DNA of 64,000 bases from positions 162,153 through 226,152 of the forward strand of contig JAHLKD010000091.1 of the NCBI GenBank assembly GCA_025526935.1, read 5' to 3'. Both the position numbers and the translations under genes were made by a program. Source of the DNA: Cladochytrium replicatum (taxonomy: Eukaryota; Chytridiomycota; Chytridiomycetes; Cladochytriales; Cladochytriaceae). Position 1 is the stretch's first letter. Every line of letters starts with the position of its first letter. Under the pieces are notes generated by a model, which made no database searches, was not told the origin of the DNA, and was given only the letters and a program-made list of their open reading frames with translations. This document shows positions 45,939 through 55,979 of this stretch, in pieces.

Positions 45939-48278
45939 ATGTCAACAACGGAAGGTCCCCCTTTGCCCCCAAAAATCACCAGAAAGCCGCCCAACAGGAA
46001 CGGCCGGGCCTCCGTGCCAGTCTCCACATCTGCTCCACAGCTGCTCCACAAAGTCTCGTCGGCGCCACCTCCTCTGCACCACGCGCAAACCTTTTTTGTG
46101 CCTCAGTCGCCTCCATCAATGACCTCCGGGCCTAGCACACAACCAATCCCAGTGTTCCCGCAGCCAGGTATCAGCGCTGCAAGTTTTCCATACTTCCTGA
46201 TGAAACCCAGTGACTTGCAAGGGGCGGGTGCGTCCTCTGGCCCGCCCGCCGGATGGTGCGACCCCACATCCCGGGTCGTTCCATTCCCGATGCCGTTTGC
46301 ATACATCGCTCCTCCCTGGGCGTCCCAAATGGATTCGAGCTCAATGGCAGCGATTGGTGGGACGCCACCGGTGGCACCCGCCGCGCAACCGGCGGACGTA
46401 TCGGGCCGGGTGAGAGAGAAGCTGATCGCGCATGGAACGCCGGCGCATTTGATCTATGCGACTCCCGGGGGTGCTGTGGGGAGATACTTGACGTCGTTCA
46501 TACTAAGGCTATCGCCAGTGGTCGAAGTCGTCGAGTCGGTCATGGCTCTATTGAGATGGAAGTCTATTTGGAGGTCGCTGGCTGGGATCGCTACATGGGT
46601 GCTTCTTTGTAAGTAGTCATTTCAGAATAATTTTGGGCTCAGTGATAGGTCGGGTCGGCTTCTTTGGAAATCATTGCTGATTCTCGCAAATATTTTTAGG
46701 TTTGCACCCCATAATCTTGTCAGTGCTTCCTCATCTTGTCCTTGTGATGATTGTGTACAGATCACAGGGGATGAAGGAAAGGATGATCAACTCTCCACCG
46801 ACACTGTGTTCTCAGCCTCGAAGCTCCATGGCATCCGTCACTTCCACAACCAGTACAAGCAGTTCGAAAACACTCCAGAACATTCCTTCTTCCGAAGACT
46901 GCCTCAGCGAGTCAAAAATCGATGATGCCAAAAAGCATTCACCTTCCCTCGAGATAGCCGACTCGCTTTTTGATGACGAAGCTCTCTACAAAAAGGAGGT
47001 CTATGCTCGCAACCTGCGGTTCTTCGAAGATGCTACGGAGCACTTTTGCGTAATCTACGATCAGGTGAGAATATGTCTGACATTTTGTGAAACAAGTGGC
47101 CCATGTATATTCTTACACAGGTTCACACATTCATGTGTAACTTGGAAACGCAACAAAGCGAAAAGACTCCAATGATTACCCGAATCCTCCTTTCCACACT
47201 CCCCTTCCCACTCCTAGCTATCGCAGACCCGTTGATCCAGAATCACTTCGGATCGCTATCTCCACCTTCACGAATTTCAAAGTACCCCAACTCGTCATTC
47301 TGGTTTGTGACGGTACCAATGCTCATCCTCGGAATCTGTGCATTTCTCTACCATACGCCCCTAAATCGACTGGCGGTCAATTTCGTCCGGACATTAACTT
47401 GGCTCGTTCAATTGGCATGGAGGGCTACCCAGAAGCGGCCGTCCAAAAAATTAGTTGATGAAGCCGTTGAAACAACGCATATAGAGGAGCAGAAGCCTGA
47501 GGAGGAACCCCAACCGATGGAGGAGAAAAAGAAAAGCATGCAGGACGTGCAGAGGGAACGGACAATGTCAGAGGAAACGTTTAGATTCAGCAATTGGAGG
47601 CGGAAGACGGCTGTGGAGGTGACGGAGAGGGTGGAGGAAGGGGAGGAGAAGGTGATGAAAAGTTCCAGAGGAAATTCCGTTGGCGAGGCGAAACAAGCTA
47701 AAGTGGGGAGGTCTGGCGAGGAGGACAGAGGATCACGGACTGGGGAGGTCGAGTTTCCACTGCCGTTTGCAATCGAGAGAAGACGGGAACCGACGGATTG
47801 TGAGATCGTGGAGGTGTTTGAAAACCAGCGATGGTATGTTAGCCCACTTGATCTTGACCTGAACATCGAAACTGACACTGTGTTGAAAAAGGTGGGCAGG
47901 TGAGCTCTATTCGTGAATGACGGAGGAGGTGGATTACTTAACGTTTGACCAGGATCTGGATGGACATCGAATTTGCTGCATAAAGATCCACCACGCTGGA
48001 GCGACGACACGGGACACTTTGTTTACCAACCAGTGAGCGAATATCCACTCCCTGGGTTGAACTGGGAATGGGTGGATTATTGGAAAACATGCGGGAAGGA
48101 CGAGCGACAGAATGACGGCTGGGAATATTTGTACGACCTTTGTTTTGTGTGCATTCGAACTGTTTGTTTTAATGATTTTGTCTGCAGCGACAACGACTGG
48201 AAGAATCCGACGCCGCAACCGACCATGGCTTCGTTGACCAGACGGCGCAAATGGATCCGATATATGAGAAGAAAGTGA
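45939..48278 (+). CDS. Pex30-type DysF peroxin (peroxin/dysferlin domain protein)
   Basis: At least five exons from ATG 45939. The N-terminal 150 residues are Pro/Ser rich. A reticulon-like membrane region follows: WRSLAGIATWVLLC joined to LHPIILSVLPHLVLVMIVYR, then after acidic exons ILGICAFLYHTPLNRLAVNF. The last part has the DysF halves: EIVEVFENQRWY, then GWTSNLLHKDPPRWSDDTGH, WEWVDYWKTCG, and WEYF.DNDWKNPTP with the basic end RRRKWIRYMRRK. This is the layout of Pex28-32 proteins, which shape the ER at peroxisome contact sites. The join near 47840-47950 cannot be closed in frame by any GT/AG pair I tried, so the gene may carry a one-base defect or the sequence an error there. Confidence 0.78.
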
Positions 48279-48637
48279 AACAACACATGAGGCGAGTTTG
48301 GAAATCACAGACAATCAAACAAATTGTACGGCCGATGTTTCTCCAAAAGAGTTGGCCCTGAAAAGACAAAGACATTTGCTTAACTCTTCATTCGCTTTAT
48401 CTTTTGACTATAGTATGTGTTGGTTTTCAGTTAAAATGGACAGTACTAATAAAACAGAAACTGGGTGGGATATGAATCTATCAACGTGAAAGGACAAGCG
48501 AAATGGTAAGGAGAAATGTCACAATAACGCTGAAAAAAAGAAAGTTGCTCGATAAATAAACGACGAAATTATTGTTGGCGGCCCAAAAATGTGTGAAATC
48601 CATGCGAACACAATTCAATTCGATGTGACATCGCAAA
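48279..48637. other. Convergent intergenic, no gene
   Basis: 3' flanks of the peroxin and the four-helix protein. Low-complexity A/T rich text, including AATAAA-like signals near 48449. Nothing else seen. Confidence 0.5.
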
Positions 48638-50168
48638 TCATCTGTGTCCATAGTGATATTCATTCGGTGACCCATTTTGCATTTCCTCGGCATGTACACG
48701 CATCACCATCTCGACTTCCGTGTTTGTCGCACCAAGCGGAATTACCGGTGGCCCGGGTGGCGGACTTGTCGCCGCAGACGTAATAACCGATGGCGACACA
48801 GTCGTATGCGCCGACATGGAGTGTCTCCGTTGTGGCTGCGGTGGTGGAATTTCGACCTGCAACGCGGGCGACGATTTTCTCGACATGCGCTCCGCGGAAA
48901 TCGTTGCAGCGATAGCCGGTGGAGTGGGCGGATAGTTTTGTAGTTGGTAGTATGCGATCGGAGGCGTGCGCGGGGTCGGAGTGCGTGATGGCGGACCCGA
49001 TGGCGAGGAGCTGTAGGCGCGGTCCAACTCGTCGTAGGACGTCCCGGCTCTCAGGGATCTACTGAGGGATTTGTAGTATCGGTCTGCGTATCCGTACTGA
49101 TACCCTGGGGGTATGGAGGAGCGGTCTGCGGAGCTTGTTGTTGGGGATAAGGTTGGAGGGACTGGTTGGATCTGAGAGTTGGAGTCCCGGGACATGGCGG
49201 GCGTCGTGTGGGTTTGGTAGGAGCCGGAGGGTGTTTGGGTCGAGTTGCGTGACAGCGCGGTCATCTGCATGGAGTTCCGCGGAGGAGAAATCTTCTCGAT
49301 GGATGGTACGGAAACAGGTCGCTGGTCGGAGGTCTGGGTGAGCACCGACTCCAGTCGATTTCGGGACCCTCGATGAGATTTTAGGTCACGCTCGCCTTTG
49401 GATGTTACGCAAGTGAATAGGAGGAGAGGGAAGACAACGGTGCAGAGGCATGCTGCCGCCACCAATGTCCAAAACGAATAGGAGTACGAAACGACGGTGT
49501 AATATGAATAAGATGACGACTCGTTGAGCCGAGAGCTGATCGTTTCCAGATTGACCTTTGCGAAAATGAGCAGAACAAAGACAGTAGCATGTAATGATCC
49601 TGAGGAGAACAAATTTCTTAGAATCTAACCAATAATTAGTCCGGGAAATCTGCAAACCTGAGAGTAAGCCGCTAAAAACCGCCATTGGATATGCGAAGGC
49701 AGCTCCAGACCCGTTTCTGTAACCGAATAGGAGCGCAACGACCGCAAAGAACGCACAACATAGCGCAACAAGCGAGCACGCTCGTGCGGCGTTCAGTTTG
49801 TCATAGATTCTAGTCCCCATCTCACTCGCCGCTGCACTGGCTACCCACGTTGGAAACATCTCGACAGAAGAACACTTGCCAGTGTCACAACGACCCCAGA
49901 ACCCAATGTGAACATTTTCGTCTGATATGGGGATCGAAGTGGATTGAGTTGAAGAAGTCTGAGACGGTGCAGGTGCTGATGGAACATTCGTTGGCCAAGT
50001 AGATGTTGGAGTGGTGGCGTTCAGGGTGGTCTTAGCGGATTCGGCAGTGGTCGCGTTGCGCACGCTCACGACGCTATAAAGCTCCGCTGCTGCCTGCGAG
50101 AAGGCATTCAATGCGATGACTAGAATGAAGCATACGGCCGTGGTTGCCGTGAGCACTTTGGTGAGCAT
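48638..50168 (-). CDS. Four-helix Sur7/claudin-like membrane protein
   Basis: Two exons on the minus strand (start ATG 50168, intron near 49602-49660 joining GLLSG to SLHAT). Four transmembrane helices are visible: LTATTAVCFILVIALNAFSQ, ACSLVALCCAFFAVVALLFG, FAYPMAVFSGLLSG..FVLLIF and FWTLVAAACLCTVVFPLLLF. The loop between helices 1 and 2 is Thr/Ser/Pro rich and holds IGFWGRCDTGKCSS, similar to the W-G..C..C signature of claudin and Sur7 proteins. The long cytoplasmic tail (about 250 residues) is rich in Ser/Pro/Arg (SSSPSGPPSRTPTPRTPP). In fungi such proteins organise plasma-membrane domains (eisosome or cell-fusion sites). The call rests on topology and this motif only; sequence identity to Sur7 is not established. 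Confidence 0.6.
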
Positions 50169-51209
50169 CGCCGACAGCTCGCTCTCATTCGCAATCCTGC
50201 TTCAATGATTGGCAGTGCTGGCTCTGGATGGTCCTTGCGAGGACTTCAGGGGGCCAGAGAGCAAGAAACTTGGACTCAGATGGAACTTCCTCCGTATTGC
50301 CAATCGGATTTTTGCGGTGTTTTGCAAATGCTGACGGGTCACAAATTTTCGCGAAATATTTCAAGAATTGGAACAATTGGTGCAACTGCAACGAGAGATG
50401 CTGCAAAGGAACCTTGGATGGGCAGCACACCACACCCATTTTGTGGTTTTATTGACCTTTGACGTTCACGCTGGGAGTACTGAACTCTTGCAATGTATCC
50501 CAGGCCAGTCAAAACATGTTTCATAAACGGAAGGACGAAGCCGTTGCAAAAGGCACTGGAAGGGATTGATGAGAAAGACGAGGATGCAGAGGATGCAAAC
50601 GATTCTGATGCTCTAGAGAGATAGCAGAGTATCCCGACGCTGCTGCTTCACAGTCTTTGGCGACCGGGCTGCGGGGCACAAATCGAAGGGCTAAACGGAG
50701 AGCGAGCTGGGATCGTTCTGAAGATGACATACGTAAGGTGGTTTCGGCTTGACCAAGGACAGGCGTTGTTTTGATTCGGATGATGAGGACGCATGCACTC
50801 ACAAGGCTACAGAAAATGAAGCAATTGATCATTTGAGCCAGGAAAACCAGTGAGCTCGGACGTTGCATTCAGTCCGTCCTTGATCTCGGAATCGAGCTTC
50901 ATAAAGGTGATGATGCCAGATGGGGTTCAAGGTCCACTTAGCAACGAGCTCGTTGGCAAAGCCGAAAGAAGAAAGCAGGCCATCCATAATCGCTGAAGCT
51001 CTAGATGATTTGTTTGCATAGTGATCTCGTCAGTAGATGGCATGTACACAGAGCTGAAACTAGGAATTAATCGTGTTAAATTATGAACATATTTGCTGGA
51101 AAACTATCAACTGCACTTGGTTTCATCCGAAACTCTCATCGCCATCCAATCAGGGTGTCCGACGGGAGGCTTAAGTCAGCGCGGTCCAAAAAGGTTGAGT
51201 GCACAGACC
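50169..51209. other. About 1 kb without an intact gene
   Basis: Frames such as 50521-50868 minus have no domain. On the minus strand 50870-51010 carries open coding-like text (IMDGLLSSFGFANELVAKW) that continues in shifting frames, perhaps another decayed gene. I cannot assign it. Confidence 0.4.
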
Positions 51210-51620
51210 TCACTTTGATTGCAAACTCTCGATGATATCATCCAAGTGATGGCAAAGACCTGGGATCTGCTGATCCCAAGAACTTAGTAGTCTTGAAGAA
51301 GATCAATCGGTCGATCTGGTCTTTCGTAGCCGCCAAGCGTCCCTCTCCAACCATCCGCGATGCAATCTGTTCCGTCTGCTCCAGGGGAATCGCAAGCAAC
51401 GAACCGAGCTCACTAAACGTGATGTTGTTGTACAACTTTGACGCTGAGAGCAAGATATGTTCTATCACAGCGCGATCCAACACAGTGGTCCCATCGCTCA
51501 GTTTGTGAGCTGCTGCGGTTTCAGTGTTCTTTCAAACTCCTCCACCTCGGCTTTGCGCAGGACGCGGTCAAAGGGACATCTTCTCGAGGATGCCGCGCCC
51601 GATTTAAGTAAACGAAGAAG
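51210..51620 (-). pseudogene. Decayed 3' part of COP9 signalosome subunit 4 (CSN4)
   Basis: The PCI-domain end of CSN4 is recognisable: ILEKMSL, then [20 protein letters not shown]. Next comes [20 protein letters not shown], continuing [20 protein letters not shown] and [11 protein letters not shown], and finally [20 protein letters not shown]. These match CSN4 stretches such as [20 protein letters not shown] and DQIDGIVHFE and the final WDKQIQSLC helix. The homologous blocks lie in different frames: shifts occur at about 51575, 51515 and 51270, with no intron signals. Homology does not extend past 51620, so the 5' two-thirds is missing. Only three shifts in 400 bases plus the truncation argue for a pseudogene. 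The signalosome deneddylates cullins; an intact copy would be expected elsewhere if the pathway is kept. Confidence 0.75.
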
Positions 51621-52014
51621 CTGAAGGTTTGTCTGAAAGTTCATTTCATGGAACTAGCTGTGGATGAGGAGGAGAGACAGTAGCGGGCATTAACGTTTGG
51701 AGAGTTGTTTGAGGAGTTGTCTGGCATCGATAACTACTTGCCAACCAGGCCATCTGTTCCCCTGTATATTAAGCTCATTGGAGTTTTTCATTTCACCTTG
51801 ACTTATGACGAACTATTTCATGCTGCTAACATCCCTGGAACATAGCTTTGCTCCCTCTCAGCGACAACAAAAGATGTATGGTTTTATTATAGCTCAAACT
51901 TATGCAATTAGCGCTCATTCACGGTGTATATGGAAGAGCAAGTGAAGAAAAAGTGCAGAAACAAACACGGTTCGCTTTAACAACATCAATTGTACAACTA
52001 GTTAGCTATTTGTA

Positions 52015-53782
52015 TTAAGCTGTCATAAGCCTTGGAATATTTGAAAGATGCTCGTCAACAATCTTCCAAAAGTCCACAACCGCCTGGGTGTCCTGGTGAC
52101 GTCGGTTTCGATCGATCTGTAGATGTCTTAGTTGGCTTAAGAATGCCACCATCATTCGACTCACCACAAGTGGATGTATATTCCAAATCTTCAGGCCGTC
52201 CTTTAGCTGGTCATCTTTGTACTTCAAACAGAAACCACGAACTTGCAGAGAGAAAATGAGCAACATCCTTTCCAAACCGGACATTGTTGTCACCTGCTCG
52301 AAATATACTATCCGGTCTGCCCCCGCCAAGCTTCCAATTTTTAAACTGCCAATCTTGGCCAATGGCGAACACGGCTACAACACGATCCCTACGATTTCGG
52401 TTTAGATTTCGTTGTAACAATGAAAGTCTTTTATCTTTATACCACTGCTCTTGTGTAAATCGTTCTGGCGCATCTACCACAAGGAAGTTCTCGGGCACTC
52501 CGGGTCGGTTAACAGACGAGCGAGTTATTATGACCGAATCCGGTTTCGACATTCCTTTCGCGATCAGTTCGTCAGAGAGAACGAATTTGGGGCTTCAATC
52601 AAAATTAGCAACGCCTAACAGACATCAACTTGTCACTCACGAGCTTCCAAGGAACTCCTTCACGTTGTACAAATTGAGCATTGCAGTCCGAGAGCTTGGT
52701 ACAATGATAATTGGCATTTTGTCCTCGCCCCCAGCGGGACCTTTGTTGCGCGACTGCAGCTTTGAAGCCGTGGGGTATTGCCGCGGAGGAGCAGCAGAAT
52801 GCTGGGGCCGTCTAGGATCCACCTTCGCCGTGCTACCTGGTTTCGGATCTGAAAGAAATAGTGAGATGAGAAAGGGACAATGCTACCATTTCGTACGTGA
52901 AGCTTGAGCAGTTGCTTTCGACGGCTGTGATTCAGAAGCTGCAGTTTTCTGCTGTGCCTTTGGTCCAAAAAACTCTTGACCGAGTTTCAGTACGTTGCTA
53001 AAATTCTAAGACTTGATAATTAACATAAAACCTCTCCAAAATTTAAATTCGCAAACCTTCGAGCCTTGGATGCAAATAACTTTTCGTCGGTCGTTCAGAG
53101 TCCTCTCTCGTTTCATGCAACCCAAAACAAATAGATAGTCCTAAATAAACAATCGTTCAGAGAAATGCAAGATATGAGACCACGATTAGCCTACAGGATC
53201 ATTCGCCTCAATTTTGCGGCGTTTAATTGCTTCATCCATGAATGCAAGAGCGTCTTCACCTTCATCTTCAAGCGGTCTCTTTGCTTCAAATCCAAAATCA
53301 TTGACAAGTACTCGCTGTTTGATCCCAAGTTCGTGCTTACCCGTCTCGCGATGATCCCCCGCATCGGCGCCGGCCTTTTGTGATGCACCTGCACTAACTG
53401 ATCCTGCGCCCGTAGCAAGTGCCACGGAAGGTGCTCCACCGGCAAGCTTGAGTGTTGCTTTGGGATCGGTCAAATAATCCAACAATGGTCGACGATCGAT
53501 GAATGACACGGCTCTCCAGTCGCCAACAAGCGAACTCTGCTCGAGATAATCTGTGTGCTCTAACTTCGAGTTTTGAAGAAGGAAAGCGACAGCCGCGATA
53601 GTGTAATCTTTGTATCCGGACGGATCTGCAATCGAGAATCTCTCCATGGCACCGTTATCTGGAATATCGATGAAGGAAGCAGAGCGTATGTCCGGGGCCT
53701 CGGTTGCAGCATCAGTTTGGAAAAGCCGTGGTCGCTGGCCAGCCAAATTGGCGGTCCGGAGGAGAACAACCGGAAGTGCCAT
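52015..53782 (-). CDS. CDC73: CDC73/parafibromin, PAF1-complex subunit
   Basis: Minus strand from ATG 53782 (MALPVVLLRTANLAGQ), several exons. The N-terminal part has YTIAAVAFLLQNSKLEHTDY and SFIDRRPLLDYLTDPKATL, as in parafibromin. A linker with LGIKQRVLVNDFGFEAKRPL follows. The C-terminal Ras-like domain has MPIIIVPSSRTAMLNLYNVK then EFL, ELIAKGMSKPDSVIITRSS, RFTQEQWDRVVAVFAIGQDW with QFKNW, and FCLKYKDDQLKDGLKIWNIH. The protein ends HLSNIPRLMTA at TAA 52015. Cdc73 connects the PAF1 complex to elongating RNA polymerase II and histone modification. The order and the WQFK..W signature make the call secure. The gene is about 590 bp from the CSN4 remnant and convergent with nothing obvious. Confidence 0.93.
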
Positions 53783-54214
53783 ATTGCAGAGGTGATCAGT
53801 GGCTTTGTGATGGAACGTCTTAACAAATTAACACAACGAGTTTGATCGAGTCTATTAGTTTATGGGTAGATCGATACAATTGGTATCGCAATACAGTTGC
53901 GAATATAAAAAAATAAAAAGAATAATAGAATGACCACCCGCCCTGATGCCTTGACCGGCAACACTGTGACGCAAAGGACGGAGAATAACTGGAAAACAAA
54001 ATTCCAAAACAAGATCGCAGCGAAATGAAGTCTGGTATCGAAAAAGGCAAAGATGTCCGAAACAGAGTGTACATTTGTCTATACAAGAAAAGATCTCCCC
54101 TCTAATTCATGAGCCAGTGACAGGTGTTGTTGGTGATTGTGAAAAAACAGATGTGAGTGTGGACCGTGAATGAATGACGGAAAAACAGCGTTCCACGCTT
54201 TGAGACATCCCGTT
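53783..54214. other. Intergenic, no gene seen
   Basis: 432 bp of A/T-rich text between the CDC73 start and the 3' end of the stathmin-like gene. Frame 53820-54086 minus is low-complexity and unsupported. Confidence 0.5.
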
Positions 54215-55353
54215 CTAAGCGAGGCCAACGGAAGGTTGCAAAAGCGGTGTCGATTCATCAGGAAGCTTGGACTTTTCCTTTGCCTGAGAAGCTTCGCCAT
54301 CCTCTGAACCGATGTCGACAGCTGTCCCGTTGGACCTCCCACTACCGCTCCGGCTTCCAAGCGGCAAGCTAACCGAAGACGAACCCTTTCCGGAATCCGC
54401 ACTTTTAGCGATAGCCGGAATGACTGCTCCAGCTCCTTTAAGCGCATCAGAAAGTCCCATCTCGCCGCCCCAAGATACGTTGAGATCTTCGTTCGAAAGC
54501 CGCCCTAGGTTACGTTTGCGCTCTTGCACTTGGCGGGCATGCACCTCCTGTCGAGCAAGCTTTGCCTGGAGCTTCTCCATCCCTCGGATGCGGTTCTGTG
54601 CGACTTGCTGCTCTTTCTCCAGCATCCGCTGTTTGAGAGTGACCGGATCGTCTACAGTGGGCTTAAGCTGCCTAGTGGAGGATGTGAGCTGTGGAGGGCG
54701 AGACTTTCCCCTTGAACTCCGGCGCGCTTCTTGCTGACTGTCCATTTCCTATGGTTTCTTTAAGTTCGACCTTGTATTTGAATGTTGGTGATTGTTTTTC
54801 CGATTTTACCTTCCATCGAGCTTCTGTGTTGGCGAGCTTTGCTTGCAGGTCTTGTGCCGTAAGTTCCAGCTTAGGCAGCGAAACCTTGGTTTGTGCAATA
54901 CAGCTCGCGCCAGTAGGAGGTGCTCCAGCGATGTTTTTTGTGGACGACTTTTTGAAAACATCGCAATCCAAGGGGATCTCGAAAGCCACCGGTTTTCGAA
55001 CCGCTCCTGAATAATCTGTGGGCTTCTTCTTGCGTAGTGAGAAGGAAATAGCATTACCTTCATCCTTGGTGTTTCGAGCCGGATCAGATACTGGTTTTGC
55101 CGGGGCAATGGAGGGAACCACTGGTTTTGACAGTGTGGTGCCTGTTTACTCTTAATATAGGCCACTCTTGGAGAAAGAGATTTCTATTCTTACCAAGAGA
55201 TACTGAACAAGTTTCTGGGCGTGGATCAGATGTAACGGGAATGACTTGGGCAGGATTGGTACAATTTGTTGGGAACGCTGTGACTGTATTCTGCTGGATG
55301 CTGGCAGTCTCTGGTGCAACAGCGAGCATGCCTTTTGAAGCTCCGCAACCCAT
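54215..55353 (-). CDS. N-terminally acylated stathmin-like coiled-coil protein
   Basis: Three exons on the minus strand from ATG 55353. It starts MGCGASKGML: Gly2 fits N-myristoylation and Cys3 palmitoylation. The middle holds KPVAFEIPLDCDVF, matching the AFEL start of a stathmin domain, and KLELTAQDLQAKLANTEARW, matching SLEEIQKKLEAAEERRK. After an in-frame intron (TGGAAG/GTAAAA to CCATAG/GAAATG) comes a long helix EMDSQQEARRSS, MLEKEQQVAQNRIRGMEKLQ, AKLARQEVHARQVQERKR. This resembles the tubulin-binding helix of stathmin; the human protein STMND1 has the same MGC start. The rest is Ser/Gly rich (DSGKGSSSVSLPLGSRSGSG). If right, the protein would bind tubulin at a membrane. The family link rests on short motifs, so I keep it tentative. 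Confidence 0.55.
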
Positions 55354-55882
55354 TGTGAATGCGTGTTCAAATTGATAATTGAGAGGAGAAATAGAGAAAA
55401 GAGATCCCCGAACAATAAGGATGCCTGGAGCAGGTAACGAAACAGTTGGAAGATCGGAATGTCCACAAGAGTGCTCTTGATTCAAAGAAATGTGTAGGGC
55501 CTGTCGGATTCAAAATGGAACAATACGATGATGTTCAGGAATCTGAGGGATTAGTTGGGTTGGTTTAAATAGACAGACACAGCTCACCAGAAAGAGCTGT
55601 GTCGATCCAATGGTCTCGAACGCTGAGGAATCGTGTGATCTCCGATCCTGCGCCTGTATACTGTTTATAGAGAGTCGAACGGACTGGAGCACCAACTGAC
55701 CCGATATTGAGAAAACAACACCTGATCGCGAATCACAGTTCCAGGCGAATCACAGCTGAATTATTCATAAACAAGAGAAAGAAGATTCAGGTTCTTTTTC
55801 TTAACTGCTGGAATAAAGAGCCTTTTTTGAAACAACCGAGTAATCTTATCTTGCGAAGTTAACTTTTGTGAATTCCTCTGTT
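55354..55882. other. Upstream region of two divergent genes
   Basis: Together with 55883-55979 this separates the divergent stathmin-like and esterase genes. Short frames (55510-55695 minus) are unsupported. The distinctive feature is the dyad listed at 55883. Confidence 0.5.
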
Positions 55883-55920
55883 CAGTGGCTTTGACATATT
55901 TCAAGACCTCAAAGCCACTG
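55883..55920. promoter_or_regulatory. Perfect 12-bp inverted repeat upstream of the esterase gene
   Basis: CAGTGGCTTTGA (55883-55894) and TCAAAGCCACTG (55909-55920) are exact reverse complements separated by 14 bases. The dyad ends 59 bp before ATG 55980. It could form a stem in the 5' leader or be a dimeric protein site; which is unknown. Confidence 0.5.
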
Positions 55921-55979
55921 ATGGCGCCGCGCCATCCAACTCATCAAAACCCGTACGCCACACCGTCCCACGCGATTCG

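Noticed and set aside
46253-46612. 119-residue plus frame inside the peroxin gene
   Set aside because: Out of frame with the spliced peroxin and not conserved-looking.
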